From Acidobacteriota bacterium (GTDB lineage: Bacteria > Acidobacteriota > Thermoanaerobaculia > UBA5066), in the NCBI GenBank assembly GCA_016716715.1, contig JADJVE010000005.1, forward strand, positions 1-64,000: a DNA stretch of 64,000 nt, in the 5' to 3' direction. The stretch's first letter is position 1; each line of letters opens with the position of its first letter. Positions 17,225 to 26,212 of this stretch are shown here, one piece after another. Both the position numbers and the translations under genes were made by a program. Below the pieces are notes generated by a model that ran no database searches, was not told the DNA's origin, and saw only the letters and a list, made by a program, of their open reading frames with translations.

Positions 17225-17553
17225 ATGGACGCTTATTACAAGCAGGAGCATCTCGCGCACTTCGCCTCGATCGCCGAGGGCAACAAGGACCTCGCGGACA
17301 AGTTCTTCGCCTGGTACGGCGCCGTCTTCGCCGACGGGGCGCTCTCGGCGCGGGAGAAGGCGCTCATCGCGCTCGCCGTGGCTCACGCGGTCCAGTGCCC
17401 GTACTGCATCGACGCGTACACGCAGGAGAGCCTGAAGAACGGGGCGGACCTCGAGCAGATGACCGAGGCCGTTCACGTCACGGCGGCGATCCGCGGGGGC
17501 GCGTCGCTCGTACACGGGATGCAGATGCTCGAGCACGCGAAGAAAGCCTCGAT

Positions 17554-17557
<4 letters not shown>
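17225..17557 (+). CDS. Arsenosugar biosynthesis-associated peroxidase-like protein (carboxymuconolactone decarboxylase fold)
   Basis: 110 residues of the AhpD-like fold with the redox pair Cys59-Cys62 in AVQCPYCIDAYTQESLKNG. The direct coupling to arsS (GTGA overlap at 17554-17557) identifies it as the small peroxidase-like partner that commonly travels with ArsS. A redox role in arsenosugar formation is inferred from that pairing, not shown. In some genomes members of this pair contain selenocysteine; here both active positions are plain Cys and no in-frame UGA is used. Confidence 0.85.
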
Positions 17558-18621
<1,064 letters not shown>

Positions 18622-18627
18622 CGGGCG

Positions 18628-19263
18628 TCAGCGGCCGTCGAGCGGGATCAGGACTTCGTTCCGCCGCAGGAACCACGGCGTCCAAGGCGGGTTGTACCGG
18701 GCGAAGACGGGCGGCGCGCCGGCGGGGGAGAGGCCCTCTCCCTTCGCGTCGGACGCGAGCTTCGCCGCGAGCGCCTCGAACTTCTCCGCGCCCCACGTGC
18801 CCGAGAAGCGCACCGCCGCGACGCGCCGTGCCGGAACCTCGCGGAGCCTCACGCGCGCGTCGTCGGGGACGGGCAGCGTCTTCAGCGTGAAGGACGAGGG
18901 CATCGTGAAGGAGACGACCCAGCCTTCGGCCGTCTTTTCCGATCCGACGGGCGCGGTCATGGCGATCGACGTCCCTTTCGGGCCCGGGGACGGCTCGGCG
19001 CCGACGGGCGCCGTCATCGCGATCTTCCGGTTGCCGTCGTTGCCGCCGAAGATGTAGCCCGCGAGGCGGCGGAAACCCTCGTTCGTCCCGTCGCCGAACG
19101 AGCCCGTCACGGCCGTCTCCGCGACGACCGTGGGCTCGTAGACGCGGACCTCGAACGATCCGTAATCCTTTTCAATGCGATACTTCGGTTCTTCGGTGGC
19201 CAAGGCGACTCCTGTCGCCCCGAGCAGAACGAATCCGATCGGGGCGAGACGCGAGAACGTCAT
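18628..19263 (-). CDS. SOUL family haem-binding protein, exported
   Basis: 211 residues from the ATG at 19263. Signal peptide MTFSRLAPIGFVLLGATGVA (alternative start 19287 adds eight residues and has its GGAGG too close to the ATG). The SOUL fold is recognised by YRIEKDYGSFEVRVYEP, then GFRRLAGYIFGGN, repeated IAMTAPVG segments and a final YNPPWTPWFLRRNEV. Bacterial SOUL proteins are thought to bind haem or other tetrapyrroles in the periplasm. It is convergent with arsS, 6 bases apart. Confidence 0.88.
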   Translation of the reverse strand: MTFSRLAPIGFVLLGATGVALATEEPKYRIEKDYGSFEVRVYEPTVVAETAVTGSFGDGTNEGFRRLAGYIFGGNDGNRKIAMTAPVGAEPSPGPKGTSIAMTAPVGSEKTAEGWVVSFTMPSSFTLKTLPVPDDARVRLREVPARRVAAVRFSGTWGAEKFEALAAKLASDAKGEGLSPAGAPPVFARYNPPWTPWFLRRNEVLIPLDGR

Positions 19264-19381
19264 GCCGTCTCTACGCCGGGAGGCCATCCTCCGGTTTGGG
19301 GTTGAAACTTTTCGGCGCGAATTGCGTCTTCTCTAGGCAGCAGGCCCTTCGGGGCCGCGAGGAAAGGGGATCTTGGGAATC

Positions 19382-19621
19382 ATGGAATCCGCGGCGGAAC
19401 TTCACGAGGCACGTGTTCTGAGGGCGCAGATCGAGATCCGCGAGGGCGAGCTGCAGTCCGCCGGCAGGGAGGACCGCGTGCTCCTCGCCGAGGAGATTGC
19501 GCGCCTCAAGCGGGACTACCGGCGCGTTCTCGCCCGGCAGGCCGACGACGACTACCGCCGCCGGCGGGCGCAGTGGCGCGAAGAGCAGGACGCCGTGCCC
19601 GCGGCCCGGGCCTGCGCCTGA
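19382..19621 (+). CDS. Small charged coiled-coil hypothetical protein
   Basis: 79 residues from the ATG at 19382 (AAAGGGGA lies 11 bases upstream; a TTG at 19373 is an alternative). Almost entirely Arg/Glu/Ala-rich helix (ELHEARVLRAQIEIREGELQ, ARLKRDYRRVLARQADDD), so probably one coiled coil. No known family. Flanked by opposite-strand genes on both sides. Real but of unknown role; moderate confidence because high-GC DNA makes such frames easily. Confidence 0.5.
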   Translation: MESAAELHEARVLRAQIEIREGELQSAGREDRVLLAEEIARLKRDYRRVLARQADDDYRRRRAQWREEQDAVPAARACA

Positions 19622-19633
19622 AGCAGCGGCCCG

Positions 19634-20104
19634 CTACTTCCGCCAGACCTCGAGCGTGACCTTGATGGTCTTCGCGAGCTTGTACTGGTGGGTCTTCATC
19701 CTGAGCGACAGCTTGTTCGTGTCCTCGCGCTTGCCCTTGTCGAGGGTTGCGGTCCGATCGTTCTTTCCGTAAGCGCCGTCGGCGCCTCCCGGGACCGTCA
19801 CGGTGTACACGCACTTGTAGTCGTGGTCGTCGTCCCGGTTCGAGTACGTGAAGTCGACCCAGGCGGTGTGGGTGTCGGAGTGGTCCTTCTCGCCCTTCTG
19901 GAAGTCGTCGGAATCGGGCCAGTTCCGGATCCGGAAGGACTCGATCGTGACGTCCTGGTACTTGAACCCGATCTTGATGTCCTTGTCGCCCGTGAAGGGG
20001 AAGCTCTTCTCGAACTTCCCCTTCGCGGCCGGCTCCGCCGCCGCGAGCGAGAGGGATGCGGCGACGGCGAGGAGCGCGAGGGACGTCAGGCCGAGGCGTT
20101 TCAT
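19634..20104 (-). CDS. Secreted hypothetical protein, beta-rich
   Basis: 156 residues. GGAGG is 6 bases before the ATG. Signal peptide MKRLGLTSLALLAVAASLSL; mature part is acidic and aromatic with alternating patterns (FTGDKDIKIGFKYQDVTIES, VDFTYSNRDDDHDYKCVYTV) that look like an all-beta domain, with an Asp-rich loop that could bind calcium. I do not recognise the family. It ends 13 bases from the convergent coiled-coil gene. Confidence 0.7.
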   Translation of the reverse strand: MKRLGLTSLALLAVAASLSLAAAEPAAKGKFEKSFPFTGDKDIKIGFKYQDVTIESFRIRNWPDSDDFQKGEKDHSDTHTAWVDFTYSNRDDDHDYKCVYTVTVPGGADGAYGKNDRTATLDKGKREDTNKLSLRMKTHQYKLAKTIKVTLEVWRK

Positions 20105-20127
20105 TGGAACCTCCAGGTTCTTGAATC

Positions 20128-21039
20128 CTATCGCCCGCCGGCGAGCCGTTCGTAGACCGTGAGGAGCGCCTGGGTGCCGTCCTCGCCGCGGCCCTCGGCC
20201 TCGAGCGACGCGAGGAGCTGGTGGACGAGCGCGACGCCCGGCAGCGGGACGCCCGCGGCGCGTGCGTTCGCGAGCACGATGGCGAGGTCCTTCTGCTGGT
20301 GCTTCACCGCGAACGCGGGCTTGAAGTCGCGGTCGATCATCTTCTGCCCGAGGACTTCGAGAGCCCACGAGCGCGCCGCGCCGCCGACGAGCGCCTCGTG
20401 CAGCGCTCCGAGCGGGAGGCCCGCCCTCGCGGCGAACGCGAGCGCCTCGCATACGGCCATGAGGTTGTTCGCCACGAGGATCTGGTTCGCCGCCTTGCCG
20501 AGCTGTCCGGCGCCGGACGGGCCGAGGTGCGTGATGCGCCTGCCCATCGCCTCGAAGACGGGCCGCGCCCTCTCGAGGGCGGCCGCCTCGCCGCCGACGA
20601 AGAACGTGAGCGTTCCCTCTACGGCGCCCTTCTGGCCGCCGGAGACGGGCGCGTCGAGGAAGGCGATTCCCTTCGCGGCGAGAGCGGCGGCGATCGCGCG
20701 GGCGCGCGCGGCGTCGATCGTCGAGCAGTCGATCACGACGGCTCCCCGCGCCGCTGTCTCCGCCGTGCCGCCGGGTCCGAGATGGACCTCCTCGACCTCG
20801 GGCGCGTCCGGGACGCACGAGACGATCACGGAGGCCCCGCGCGCCGCGTCGGAGGGCGTCGAGGATGCGCGCACGTCGCGGCCGCCGCCGGCAAGCTCGT
20901 CAGCGATCGTCGCCGCCTTGCCCGGAGTCTTCGTGGCGAGAGAGAGGGGGAAGCCGGCGCGCGCGAGGTTCGCCGCCATCGGGCGGCCCATCGTTCCGAG
21001 GCCGACGAAGGCGACGCGCGGGAGCGGGGAGTTCGTCAT
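20128..21039 (-). CDS. NAD(P)-dependent beta-hydroxyacid dehydrogenase (3-hydroxyisobutyrate dehydrogenase / GarR family)
   Basis: 303 residues. N-terminal Rossmann motif VAFVGLGTMGRPMAANLARA, substrate motif DAPVSGGQKGAVEGTL (about 129-144) and catalytic Lys182 in GQLGKAANQI are all in place. The family oxidises 3-hydroxyisobutyrate or reduces tartronate or succinic semialdehyde; the exact substrate cannot be told from the motif. Head to head with a membrane-protein gene starting 35 bases away. Confidence 0.92.
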   Translation of the reverse strand: MTNSPLPRVAFVGLGTMGRPMAANLARAGFPLSLATKTPGKAATIADELAGGGRDVRASSTPSDAARGASVIVSCVPDAPEVEEVHLGPGGTAETAARGAVVIDCSTIDAARARAIAAALAAKGIAFLDAPVSGGQKGAVEGTLTFFVGGEAAALERARPVFEAMGRRITHLGPSGAGQLGKAANQILVANNLMAVCEALAFAARAGLPLGALHEALVGGAARSWALEVLGQKMIDRDFKPAFAVKHQQKDLAIVLANARAAGVPLPGVALVHQLLASLEAEGRGEDGTQALLTVYERLAGGR

Positions 21040-21074
21040 GGTGACGCGAGTCTAGATCCTGCTACCATTCGTGC

Positions 21075-21665
21075 GTGGAGCCATCGGAGAGACGCGCTCC
21101 CGCGCTCGCGGCCGGCGCGGCCCTCGCCTTCGCCGTCGCCGCGCTCTCGTACCTTCCCGTCGCGCGGCTCCTGCACTACGCCTCCTTCTCGGGCGACGTC
21201 GACGCCTCGCGCCTCGCGTGGCTCGTGCCGCTCGCGGTCGCCGGCGCGTTCGCCTTCGAGCGCGTGGTGCGCGGCGCCTTCTACGCCTGGCTGCGCGCGA
21301 AGGTCCCGGCAGGCCTCGCGGCGCCGGCCGTCGCGGCGCTCGGCGCGATCCCGATGGCGGCCGCGCGCCTCGCGTTCGGTGCGCACTTCGACGGGCCACC
21401 GGTTCTCGGGCTCGTTCACGCGTACCTCGTCGCGTTCGCGCTGGGCCTCGGGCTCGCGTGGCTCGCGCTCGGAACCGGCTCGACGCTCCCGGGCGGCGCC
21501 GCGCTGGCCGCCGTCTGGGCCGTGAAGGCGGCCGCGCCCGTCGTCTCGCACGGCCGGCCCGTGCCTCTCCTGGAGCTTCTCGCCGCGGTCGTCGCCGCGG
21601 CGGCCGCCGCTCTCGTGCTGCACAAACCCCTCGCCCCGCATCGCGACGCGATGTGGGGCGCGTGA
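21075..21665 (+). CDS. Membrane protein resembling a degenerate CPBP intramembrane protease
   Basis: 196 residues from a GTG at 21075 with five or six hydrophobic helices. FERVVRGAFYAWLR resembles the EExxxR motif of CPBP/Abi proteases with one Glu missing, and LVHAYLVAFALGLGLAWLAL followed by GTGSTLPG resembles their second half, but the paired catalytic histidines are not convincing. Either a diverged, probably inactive CPBP member or an unrelated small membrane protein. Confidence 0.6.
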   Translation: MEPSERRAPALAAGAALAFAVAALSYLPVARLLHYASFSGDVDASRLAWLVPLAVAGAFAFERVVRGAFYAWLRAKVPAGLAAPAVAALGAIPMAAARLAFGAHFDGPPVLGLVHAYLVAFALGLGLAWLALGTGSTLPGGAALAAVWAVKAAAPVVSHGRPVPLLELLAAVVAAAAAALVLHKPLAPHRDAMWGA

Positions 21666-21680
21666 CGTGGAGGCCCGCCG

Positions 21681-22253
21681 ATGGACGCAGTCCGCTCCGG
21701 ATCCCTCGTCCAGCTCGACCTCTTCGAATGTGACGCGCCGCCTCCCGAGGAGGTCCGCGCCGGCGAGCGTGACCTGCAGGCGCGCTACGACGCGCTCGCG
21801 CAGGCGCACGGCCTTCCGCCCGCGCGCGTGGTCCTCTCGGGCCGCCGGGCGACGGGCGGCGTCATCCAGTACGGGACGCGCGGGGACCCGCACGTAATCC
21901 GCGTCTCGAGCCACATGAGCGCGGACGACCGGCTCCAGACGCTGCTTCACGAGACGGCGCACGCGATCTGCGCGGCGCGCTGGGGCGCCGAGGAAGGCCA
22001 CTCGCCGCGCTTCTGGGCGATCGCGCGCGAGCTCGGCGTCGTGCGCACGGCCGCGCCGGAGACGGAGCGCCTGCGCCGCGTCCGCGAAAGAAACGCACGC
22101 TACGCGTACCGCTGTCCCGGCTGTGCGGAGGAGTGGACGCGCCGCACGGCGTTCGGCCGCGCGCGCCTCTGCGCCGCGTGCGAGCGCGCCGGGCGGCCCG
22201 CCCGCCTCGTCCTCGTGCGGCGGCCGAAGCCCGCGCGCGGAGGCCGCGCGTGA
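21681..22253 (+). CDS. SprT-like zinc metalloprotein with C-terminal zinc ribbon
   Basis: 190 residues. HETAHAICAARWGAEEGHSP gives HExxH (His90, Glu91, His94) plus the third ligand His107, then FWAIARELG. A zinc ribbon follows with Cys145, Cys148, Cys164 and Cys167. This is the SprT/Spartan-like layout, in which eukaryotic members digest DNA-protein crosslinks; bacterial members are mostly unstudied. GGAGG lies 7 bases before the ATG. The stop overlaps the GTG of the TonB-C gene. Confidence 0.85.
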   Translation: MDAVRSGSLVQLDLFECDAPPPEEVRAGERDLQARYDALAQAHGLPPARVVLSGRRATGGVIQYGTRGDPHVIRVSSHMSADDRLQTLLHETAHAICAARWGAEEGHSPRFWAIARELGVVRTAAPETERLRRVRERNARYAYRCPGCAEEWTRRTAFGRARLCAACERAGRPARLVLVRRPKPARGGRA

Positions 22254-22651
22254 AACGGCACGAATTCATCGCGGCGGCCCTCGCGGCCGCGACGGTGCTT
22301 CTCCTCGCGGCGGCGGCGTTCGCGGCGGGCCGCCCGTCTCTGGAGTGCTACTTCCAGACGACGCTCACGGACCCCGTCTACCAGAAGAAGACGTACGAGA
22401 AGGTCGCCGCGAAGTGGAAGTCGCCGGCGGCCTCGGAGATCCCGGCGGTCGGAAAGAAGACGGTCGTCCAGGCCGTGATCGCGAAGGACGGCGCGCTCGC
22501 GACGACGGAGGTCTCGATGTCGTCGGGCAAGAAGGGCTGGGACGCGGCCGCGCTGAAGGCCGTGAAGGCAGCCGCGCCCTTCGACCCGCTGCCGGCCGGG
22601 TTCAACTACCCGACCGTGCAGGTCCACTTCCACGTGTCGGTCGTCCCCTAG
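22250..22651 (+). CDS. Exported TonB C-terminal-domain-like protein
   Basis: 133 residues from a GTG overlapping the SprT-like stop (GTGA). An N-terminal hydrophobic helix (signal or anchor) is followed by a domain that reads like TonB-C: TVVQAVIAKDGALATTEVSM, then WDAAALKAVKAAAPFDPLPA and FNYPTVQVHFHVSV. There is no proline-rich spacer, so it is unlikely to be a complete energy transducer; it may be a periplasmic TonB-C homologue of other function. Its Cys32 is single. Confidence 0.7.
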   Translation: MKRHEFIAAALAAATVLLLAAAAFAAGRPSLECYFQTTLTDPVYQKKTYEKVAAKWKSPAASEIPAVGKKTVVQAVIAKDGALATTEVSMSSGKKGWDAAALKAVKAAAPFDPLPAGFNYPTVQVHFHVSVVP

Positions 22652-22654
22652 ATC

Positions 22655-23836
22655 TCAGACGACGCCGAACTCCTTGCCGACGGCGATGAAGGCGTCCACG
22701 GCCTCCTGCAGGTCGTCGTCCGAGTGGACGGCCGAGATCTGGCACCTGAGGCGCGCGTGGCCCTGCGGGACGACGGGGAAGCCGAACCCCGAGACGTAGA
22801 CGCCCTTTTCGAAGAGCGCGTTGCTCATCGCGAGCGCCTTCGCCGTGTCGCCGACGATGACGGGGACGATCGGGTGGATGCCCTCGGGGATCTTGAAGCC
22901 CGCCGCCTTCATCTTCGCGCGGAACGTCTTCGCGTTCATCTGGACCTTCAGCGCGGGCGCGGGGTCCTCCATGAGCATCCGGAACGCCTCGAGCGAGCCG
23001 GCCGCGACCGCCGGCGGGAGGGCGTTCGAGAAAAGCGACGTCCGCGAGCGCTGGCGCAGGAGGTCGACGACGGGCGCCGGCCCCGTCGTGAAGCCGCCGG
23101 CCGCCGAACCCATGGCCTTGCCGAGGGTGGACGTGAAGATCTTCACGCGGCTCATGACGCCGAGCTCCTCGGCCGATCCGCGCCCCGTCTTCCCGAGGAC
23201 GCCGGTCGCGTGCGAGTCGTCGACGACCATCGTCGTGTCGTATTTCTCGCAGAGGTCCGCGAAGGCGCCGAGCGACCCGATCTCGCCCTCCATCGAGAAG
23301 ACGCCGTCCGTGATGAAGAGGCGGCGGCGCTGGGATTGCGCCTCCTTCAGCGACGCCTCGAGGGCGGCGAGGTCGCCGTGCGGGACGAGGAAGCGCTTCG
23401 CCTTGCACAGGCGGATGCCGTCGATGATCGAGGCGTGGTTCAGCGCGTCGGAAAGGAGCGCGTCCTCCTCGCCGAGGAGCGGCGCGAAAAGCCCCTCGTT
23501 CGCGTTCCAGCAGGACATGTAGAGGATCGTGTCCTCGGTGCCGAAGAACTTCGAGATCGCGGCCTCGAGGTCCTTGTGGAGCTGCTGCGTCCCGCAGATG
23601 AAGCGAACGGAGCCGAGGCCGTTCCCCCATCGGCCCAGCGCGTTGCGCGCGGCGTCCACGACGCGGGGATGGTTCGCGAAACCGAGGTAGTTGTTGGACG
23701 TGAGCATGAGCACGCTGCGCCCGTCCACGCGCACGCGGGCTCCGGTCGGTCCCTCGAGGACGCGCTCCTTCTTCCAGGTCTTCGCGGCCTTCAGAGACTC
23801 GATCTCGGCGTTGCAGTATTCGATGAGGCTCGTCAT
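22655..23836 (-). CDS. kbl: 2-amino-3-ketobutyrate CoA ligase (glycine C-acetyltransferase)
   Basis: 393 residues, a PLP alpha-oxoamine synthase of the Kbl type. Recognised by TSNNYLGFANHPRVV, GSVRFICGTQQLHKDLE, DALNHASIIDGIRLCKAKR, VVDDSHATGVLGKTGRG (Asp206/His209 contact PLP) and Lys240 in TSTLGKAMGSAAGG as Schiff-base lysine. It cleaves 2-amino-3-ketobutyrate with CoA to glycine and acetyl-CoA in threonine breakdown. Threonine dehydrogenase is not next to it. Convergent with the TonB-C gene. Confidence 0.95.
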   Translation of the reverse strand: MTSLIEYCNAEIESLKAAKTWKKERVLEGPTGARVRVDGRSVLMLTSNNYLGFANHPRVVDAARNALGRWGNGLGSVRFICGTQQLHKDLEAAISKFFGTEDTILYMSCWNANEGLFAPLLGEEDALLSDALNHASIIDGIRLCKAKRFLVPHGDLAALEASLKEAQSQRRRLFITDGVFSMEGEIGSLGAFADLCEKYDTTMVVDDSHATGVLGKTGRGSAEELGVMSRVKIFTSTLGKAMGSAAGGFTTGPAPVVDLLRQRSRTSLFSNALPPAVAAGSLEAFRMLMEDPAPALKVQMNAKTFRAKMKAAGFKIPEGIHPIVPVIVGDTAKALAMSNALFEKGVYVSGFGFPVVPQGHARLRCQISAVHSDDDLQEAVDAFIAVGKEFGVV

Positions 23837-23862
23837 GCGACGAGCCTACCCGAAAAGAGATC

Positions 23863-23882
23863 GGCGGGCCGCGCGGCCCGCC
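23863..23882 (-). terminator. GC-rich hairpin between DUF5666 gene and kbl
   Basis: Perfect 20-base palindrome: GGCGGGCC, GCGC, GGCCCGCC. On the minus strand it follows the DUF5666 stop by a few bases and is followed by GATCTCTTTT, so it could be a terminator or attenuator ahead of kbl. The T tract is weak. Confidence 0.45.
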
Positions 23883-23887
23883 CGCCA

Positions 23888-25018
23888 TTACTTCTTCGTG
23901 ATCTCGGTCGCGAGGATCTGCGGCGTCGCCGCGGGCGCGAAGACGGCCATCGGAAGCGTCACGCCCTTGACGTGCACGCGCGTGCCCTTCGCGATTCCGG
24001 CGTCGACCTTCGTGACCTGCGAGACGAGGACGTCCCTGCCCGAGATCGTCCAGTGGCCGAGAGGAACGCTCTTGAGGCCGGCGAGGCTCGGAGGCATCGA
24101 CTCCACGATGCCGTCGAACTCCACCGTGCGGTCCGTCGGCGGGGGCGGCGTCGAGACGACCTTGACGATCGAGATGGCGACGGGAATCGGCGGCGGGGCC
24201 GCCGAGCCGGGCGGCAGGACCTGGACCTTCGCGAGGACGTCGACCGTGTCGCCCACCTTCGGATCGCCGACGATCTTCGTGTCGGCGTTCACCTGCACGC
24301 TCCTCCGGTCGATCGTCCACAGGGTTGCGTCCTGGGTCTCGACCTTGCCGCGGAACGCCTCGATCCGCGTCGTCGGGGGCGCGTACGCGAATACGCTCTT
24401 CGCGGTGACGCCGCTCGCGTCGGCCGTGACGACGGCGACCGCCTGCATGCCGGCCGAGAGGTCCGAGAGGTCCTTGACGCGCGAGCCGTCGGCCTTCGTG
24501 CCGGACCACTCGGTCGCCGTGTTCGTCTTGACGCTCGTGTAGAGGAGCGTGAACGTGCCCTGCGCCTCGCCGATGCCCTGCACGATTCCGGAGAGGCTCC
24601 CCGAGCTCGTGAGGAAGACGACCACGCTCGTCGCGGGGAGGCGCGGCGGGAACACCGCGGGGATCGCGTCGGGCACGGTCACCTGGGCGACGATGCGCGA
24701 GCCGGGCAGGATGCCGGCCCAGGGCACGGGGCTCGCGAAGCGGTCGTCGCCGCCCGTGATCTTCGCGTTCGTGACGTCGAGCTGAAGCGAGCCGCCCAGA
24801 ACGTCGAGGATCGGCCCGCTCACCCGCAGGACCACGGAATCGACGCTCGAAACGGGCGCGGCGATGGGCATCATCGCCGTGCCCATCGAGCCCTGCGCGA
24901 ACGCGGGCATCGCGGAAACGGCCAGAACCGAGAGGACGAGAGCCACGACGACCGGGGCGGTGGGATTGGGGCGGATTTCGTGGCGGGCCATTTGAGGCGG
25001 GATGGAGACGAACGTCAT
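23888..25018 (-). CDS. Exported protein with DUF5666 beta-barrel-like domains
   Basis: 376 residues from the ATG at 25018 (AGGAGG 4 bases upstream). Signal segment APVVVALVLSVLAVSAMPAF. At least three related beta domains follow, each with the pattern of an OB-like DUF5666 unit: TEWSGTKADGSRVKDLSDLS, EAFRGKVETQDATLWTIDRR and VEFDGIVESMPPSLAGLKSV, with VNADTKIV and VSQVTKVD as matching strands. DUF5666 proteins are common in soil bacteria and lack a known function. Periplasmic or surface-located. Confidence 0.8.
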   Translation of the reverse strand: MTFVSIPPQMARHEIRPNPTAPVVVALVLSVLAVSAMPAFAQGSMGTAMMPIAAPVSSVDSVVLRVSGPILDVLGGSLQLDVTNAKITGGDDRFASPVPWAGILPGSRIVAQVTVPDAIPAVFPPRLPATSVVVFLTSSGSLSGIVQGIGEAQGTFTLLYTSVKTNTATEWSGTKADGSRVKDLSDLSAGMQAVAVVTADASGVTAKSVFAYAPPTTRIEAFRGKVETQDATLWTIDRRSVQVNADTKIVGDPKVGDTVDVLAKVQVLPPGSAAPPPIPVAISIVKVVSTPPPPTDRTVEFDGIVESMPPSLAGLKSVPLGHWTISGRDVLVSQVTKVDAGIAKGTRVHVKGVTLPMAVFAPAATPQILATEITKK

Positions 25019-25084
25019 GGCTCCTCCTGTCGGACATTTCGGAGTGCCGTCCGGAGGAGCCATCCCACGCGGGCCGCGCGCCGG

Positions 25085-25678
25085 TCAGCGCCGGCGGGTG
25101 GGCTTCTTCGCGGCCTTCTTTGCGGCCTTTTTCTTCTGCGCCGGCTTCTTCGCGGCCTTCTTCGGCGCCGGCTTCCGGGCGGCCTTTTTCGCCGCCGGTT
25201 TTGCGGCCTTCCTGGCGGGCTTCTTGCCGGTTCCGCGCGCCTGCTCGCGTTTCTTGCGCGCATTGAGCTTCTGCTTCACGAGGTCGTCCACGCCCGAGGC
25301 CGGGACCCACTCCTCGTCGGGGTGGAGCTCGGAGGCCTGGAACAGGATGATCCGGTAGCCGTCCGGATCGAGGATCTCGGCCGAGCGGCCCGTGAACTCG
25401 TCCGCGGGAGGCCGCGTGACCGTGACGCCGCGCTCCTTGAGGCGCGCGATCGCGTCCTCGAGGCCCGCGGTCGAGAACACGGCGGCGACCTGGTTGCGCG
25501 CGGGAACTTCCGAGGGGCGGAGCGGGGTGAGCTTCAGGAGGAGCGGACCGAGCGCGAACTCGACCCAGTCGTTCTCGAACCCGCCCGACTCCGGGAGCCC
25601 CAGCGTTTCACCGTAAAAACGGCGCGACCTCGAAAAGTCGCTCGCGAAAACATGGATTCGCCTGAGGGCGAGGAACAT
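25085..25678 (-). CDS. VOC/glyoxalase-fold protein with histone-H1-like lysine/alanine tail
   Basis: 197 residues. I choose the ATG at 25678 because GGAGG is 7 bases upstream (a TTG at 25684 is too close). Residues about 1-118 form one VOC domain (IHVFASDFSRSRRFYGETLG, ILDPDGYRIILFQ). From about 138 to the end the protein is nearly all Lys, Ala, Pro and Arg in AAKKPA-like repeats, as in histone-like tails of HctB/H1 type. The tail should bind nucleic acid or polyphosphate. Coupling of a metal-site enzyme domain to such a tail is unusual. The VOC substrate is unknown. Confidence 0.82.
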   Translation of the reverse strand: MFLALRRIHVFASDFSRSRRFYGETLGLPESGGFENDWVEFALGPLLLKLTPLRPSEVPARNQVAAVFSTAGLEDAIARLKERGVTVTRPPADEFTGRSAEILDPDGYRIILFQASELHPDEEWVPASGVDDLVKQKLNARKKREQARGTGKKPARKAAKPAAKKAARKPAPKKAAKKPAQKKKAAKKAAKKPTRRR

Positions 25679-25738
25679 CTTCAATCCTCCGAAATGGGCG
25701 CCGGAGGATAACAGGAAGTCCCTTACTTTTCAATGGGT

Positions 25739-26188
25739 TTACGCGGAATCCGGATTTCCGGAGGGGGCATGCGAGGGGTCCCCGCAGGGTTCGACCCACG
25801 AGGTTCCGTCCGGCCCGAACTCCTTTTTCCAGATCGGCACGCGGGCCTTGATGGCCTCGATTCCGGCCCGGCACGCTGCAAAGGCCTCGTCCCGGTGGGG
25901 CGCCGCGGCCGCGACGGCGACGGCGACGTCCCCGATGGCGAGGCTGCCGATCCGGTGGCGAAAGGCGACCCGGACCCCCGGATGGGCCTGCTCGATCCCG
26001 GCCGCGATCCGGTCCATCTCCTTCTCGGCCATGGGGATATAGGCCGAGTACTCGAGCCGGGTCACGCGCTTTCCGTCGTTGTGGTCGCGCACGACGCCCA
26101 CGAAAAGCGCTAGGCCGCCGTCCCCGTCGCGCCGAACGGCGGCGAGGAGCTCGGCGGGCTCGATGGGGGTCTCGGTCAGATGCGACAT
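25739..26188 (-). CDS. moaE: Molybdopterin synthase catalytic subunit MoaE
   Basis: 149 residues. Diagnostic segments are FVGVVRDHNDGKRVTRLEYS, AFRHRIGSLAIGDVAVAVAA, PHRDEAFAACRAGIEAIKAR and VPIWKKEF, which holds the catalytic Lys pair. MoaE with MoaD converts precursor Z to molybdopterin. moaD lies 1.5 kb away on the same strand (27713-27955), separated by three plus-strand genes. The start is 24 bases from the divergent ParA start, so both promoters must overlap. Confidence 0.93.
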   Translation of the reverse strand: MSHLTETPIEPAELLAAVRRDGDGGLALFVGVVRDHNDGKRVTRLEYSAYIPMAEKEMDRIAAGIEQAHPGVRVAFRHRIGSLAIGDVAVAVAAAAPHRDEAFAACRAGIEAIKARVPIWKKEFGPDGTSWVEPCGDPSHAPSGNPDSA

Positions 26189-26212
26189 CGACTCATGATA
26201 AGACCCGCCGCC

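Noticed and set aside
25685..25708. 7-bp inverted repeat TCCTCCG/CGGAGGA upstream of the VOC gene as a terminator or operator
   Set aside because: One arm is just the ribosome site of the VOC gene and there is no T tract.
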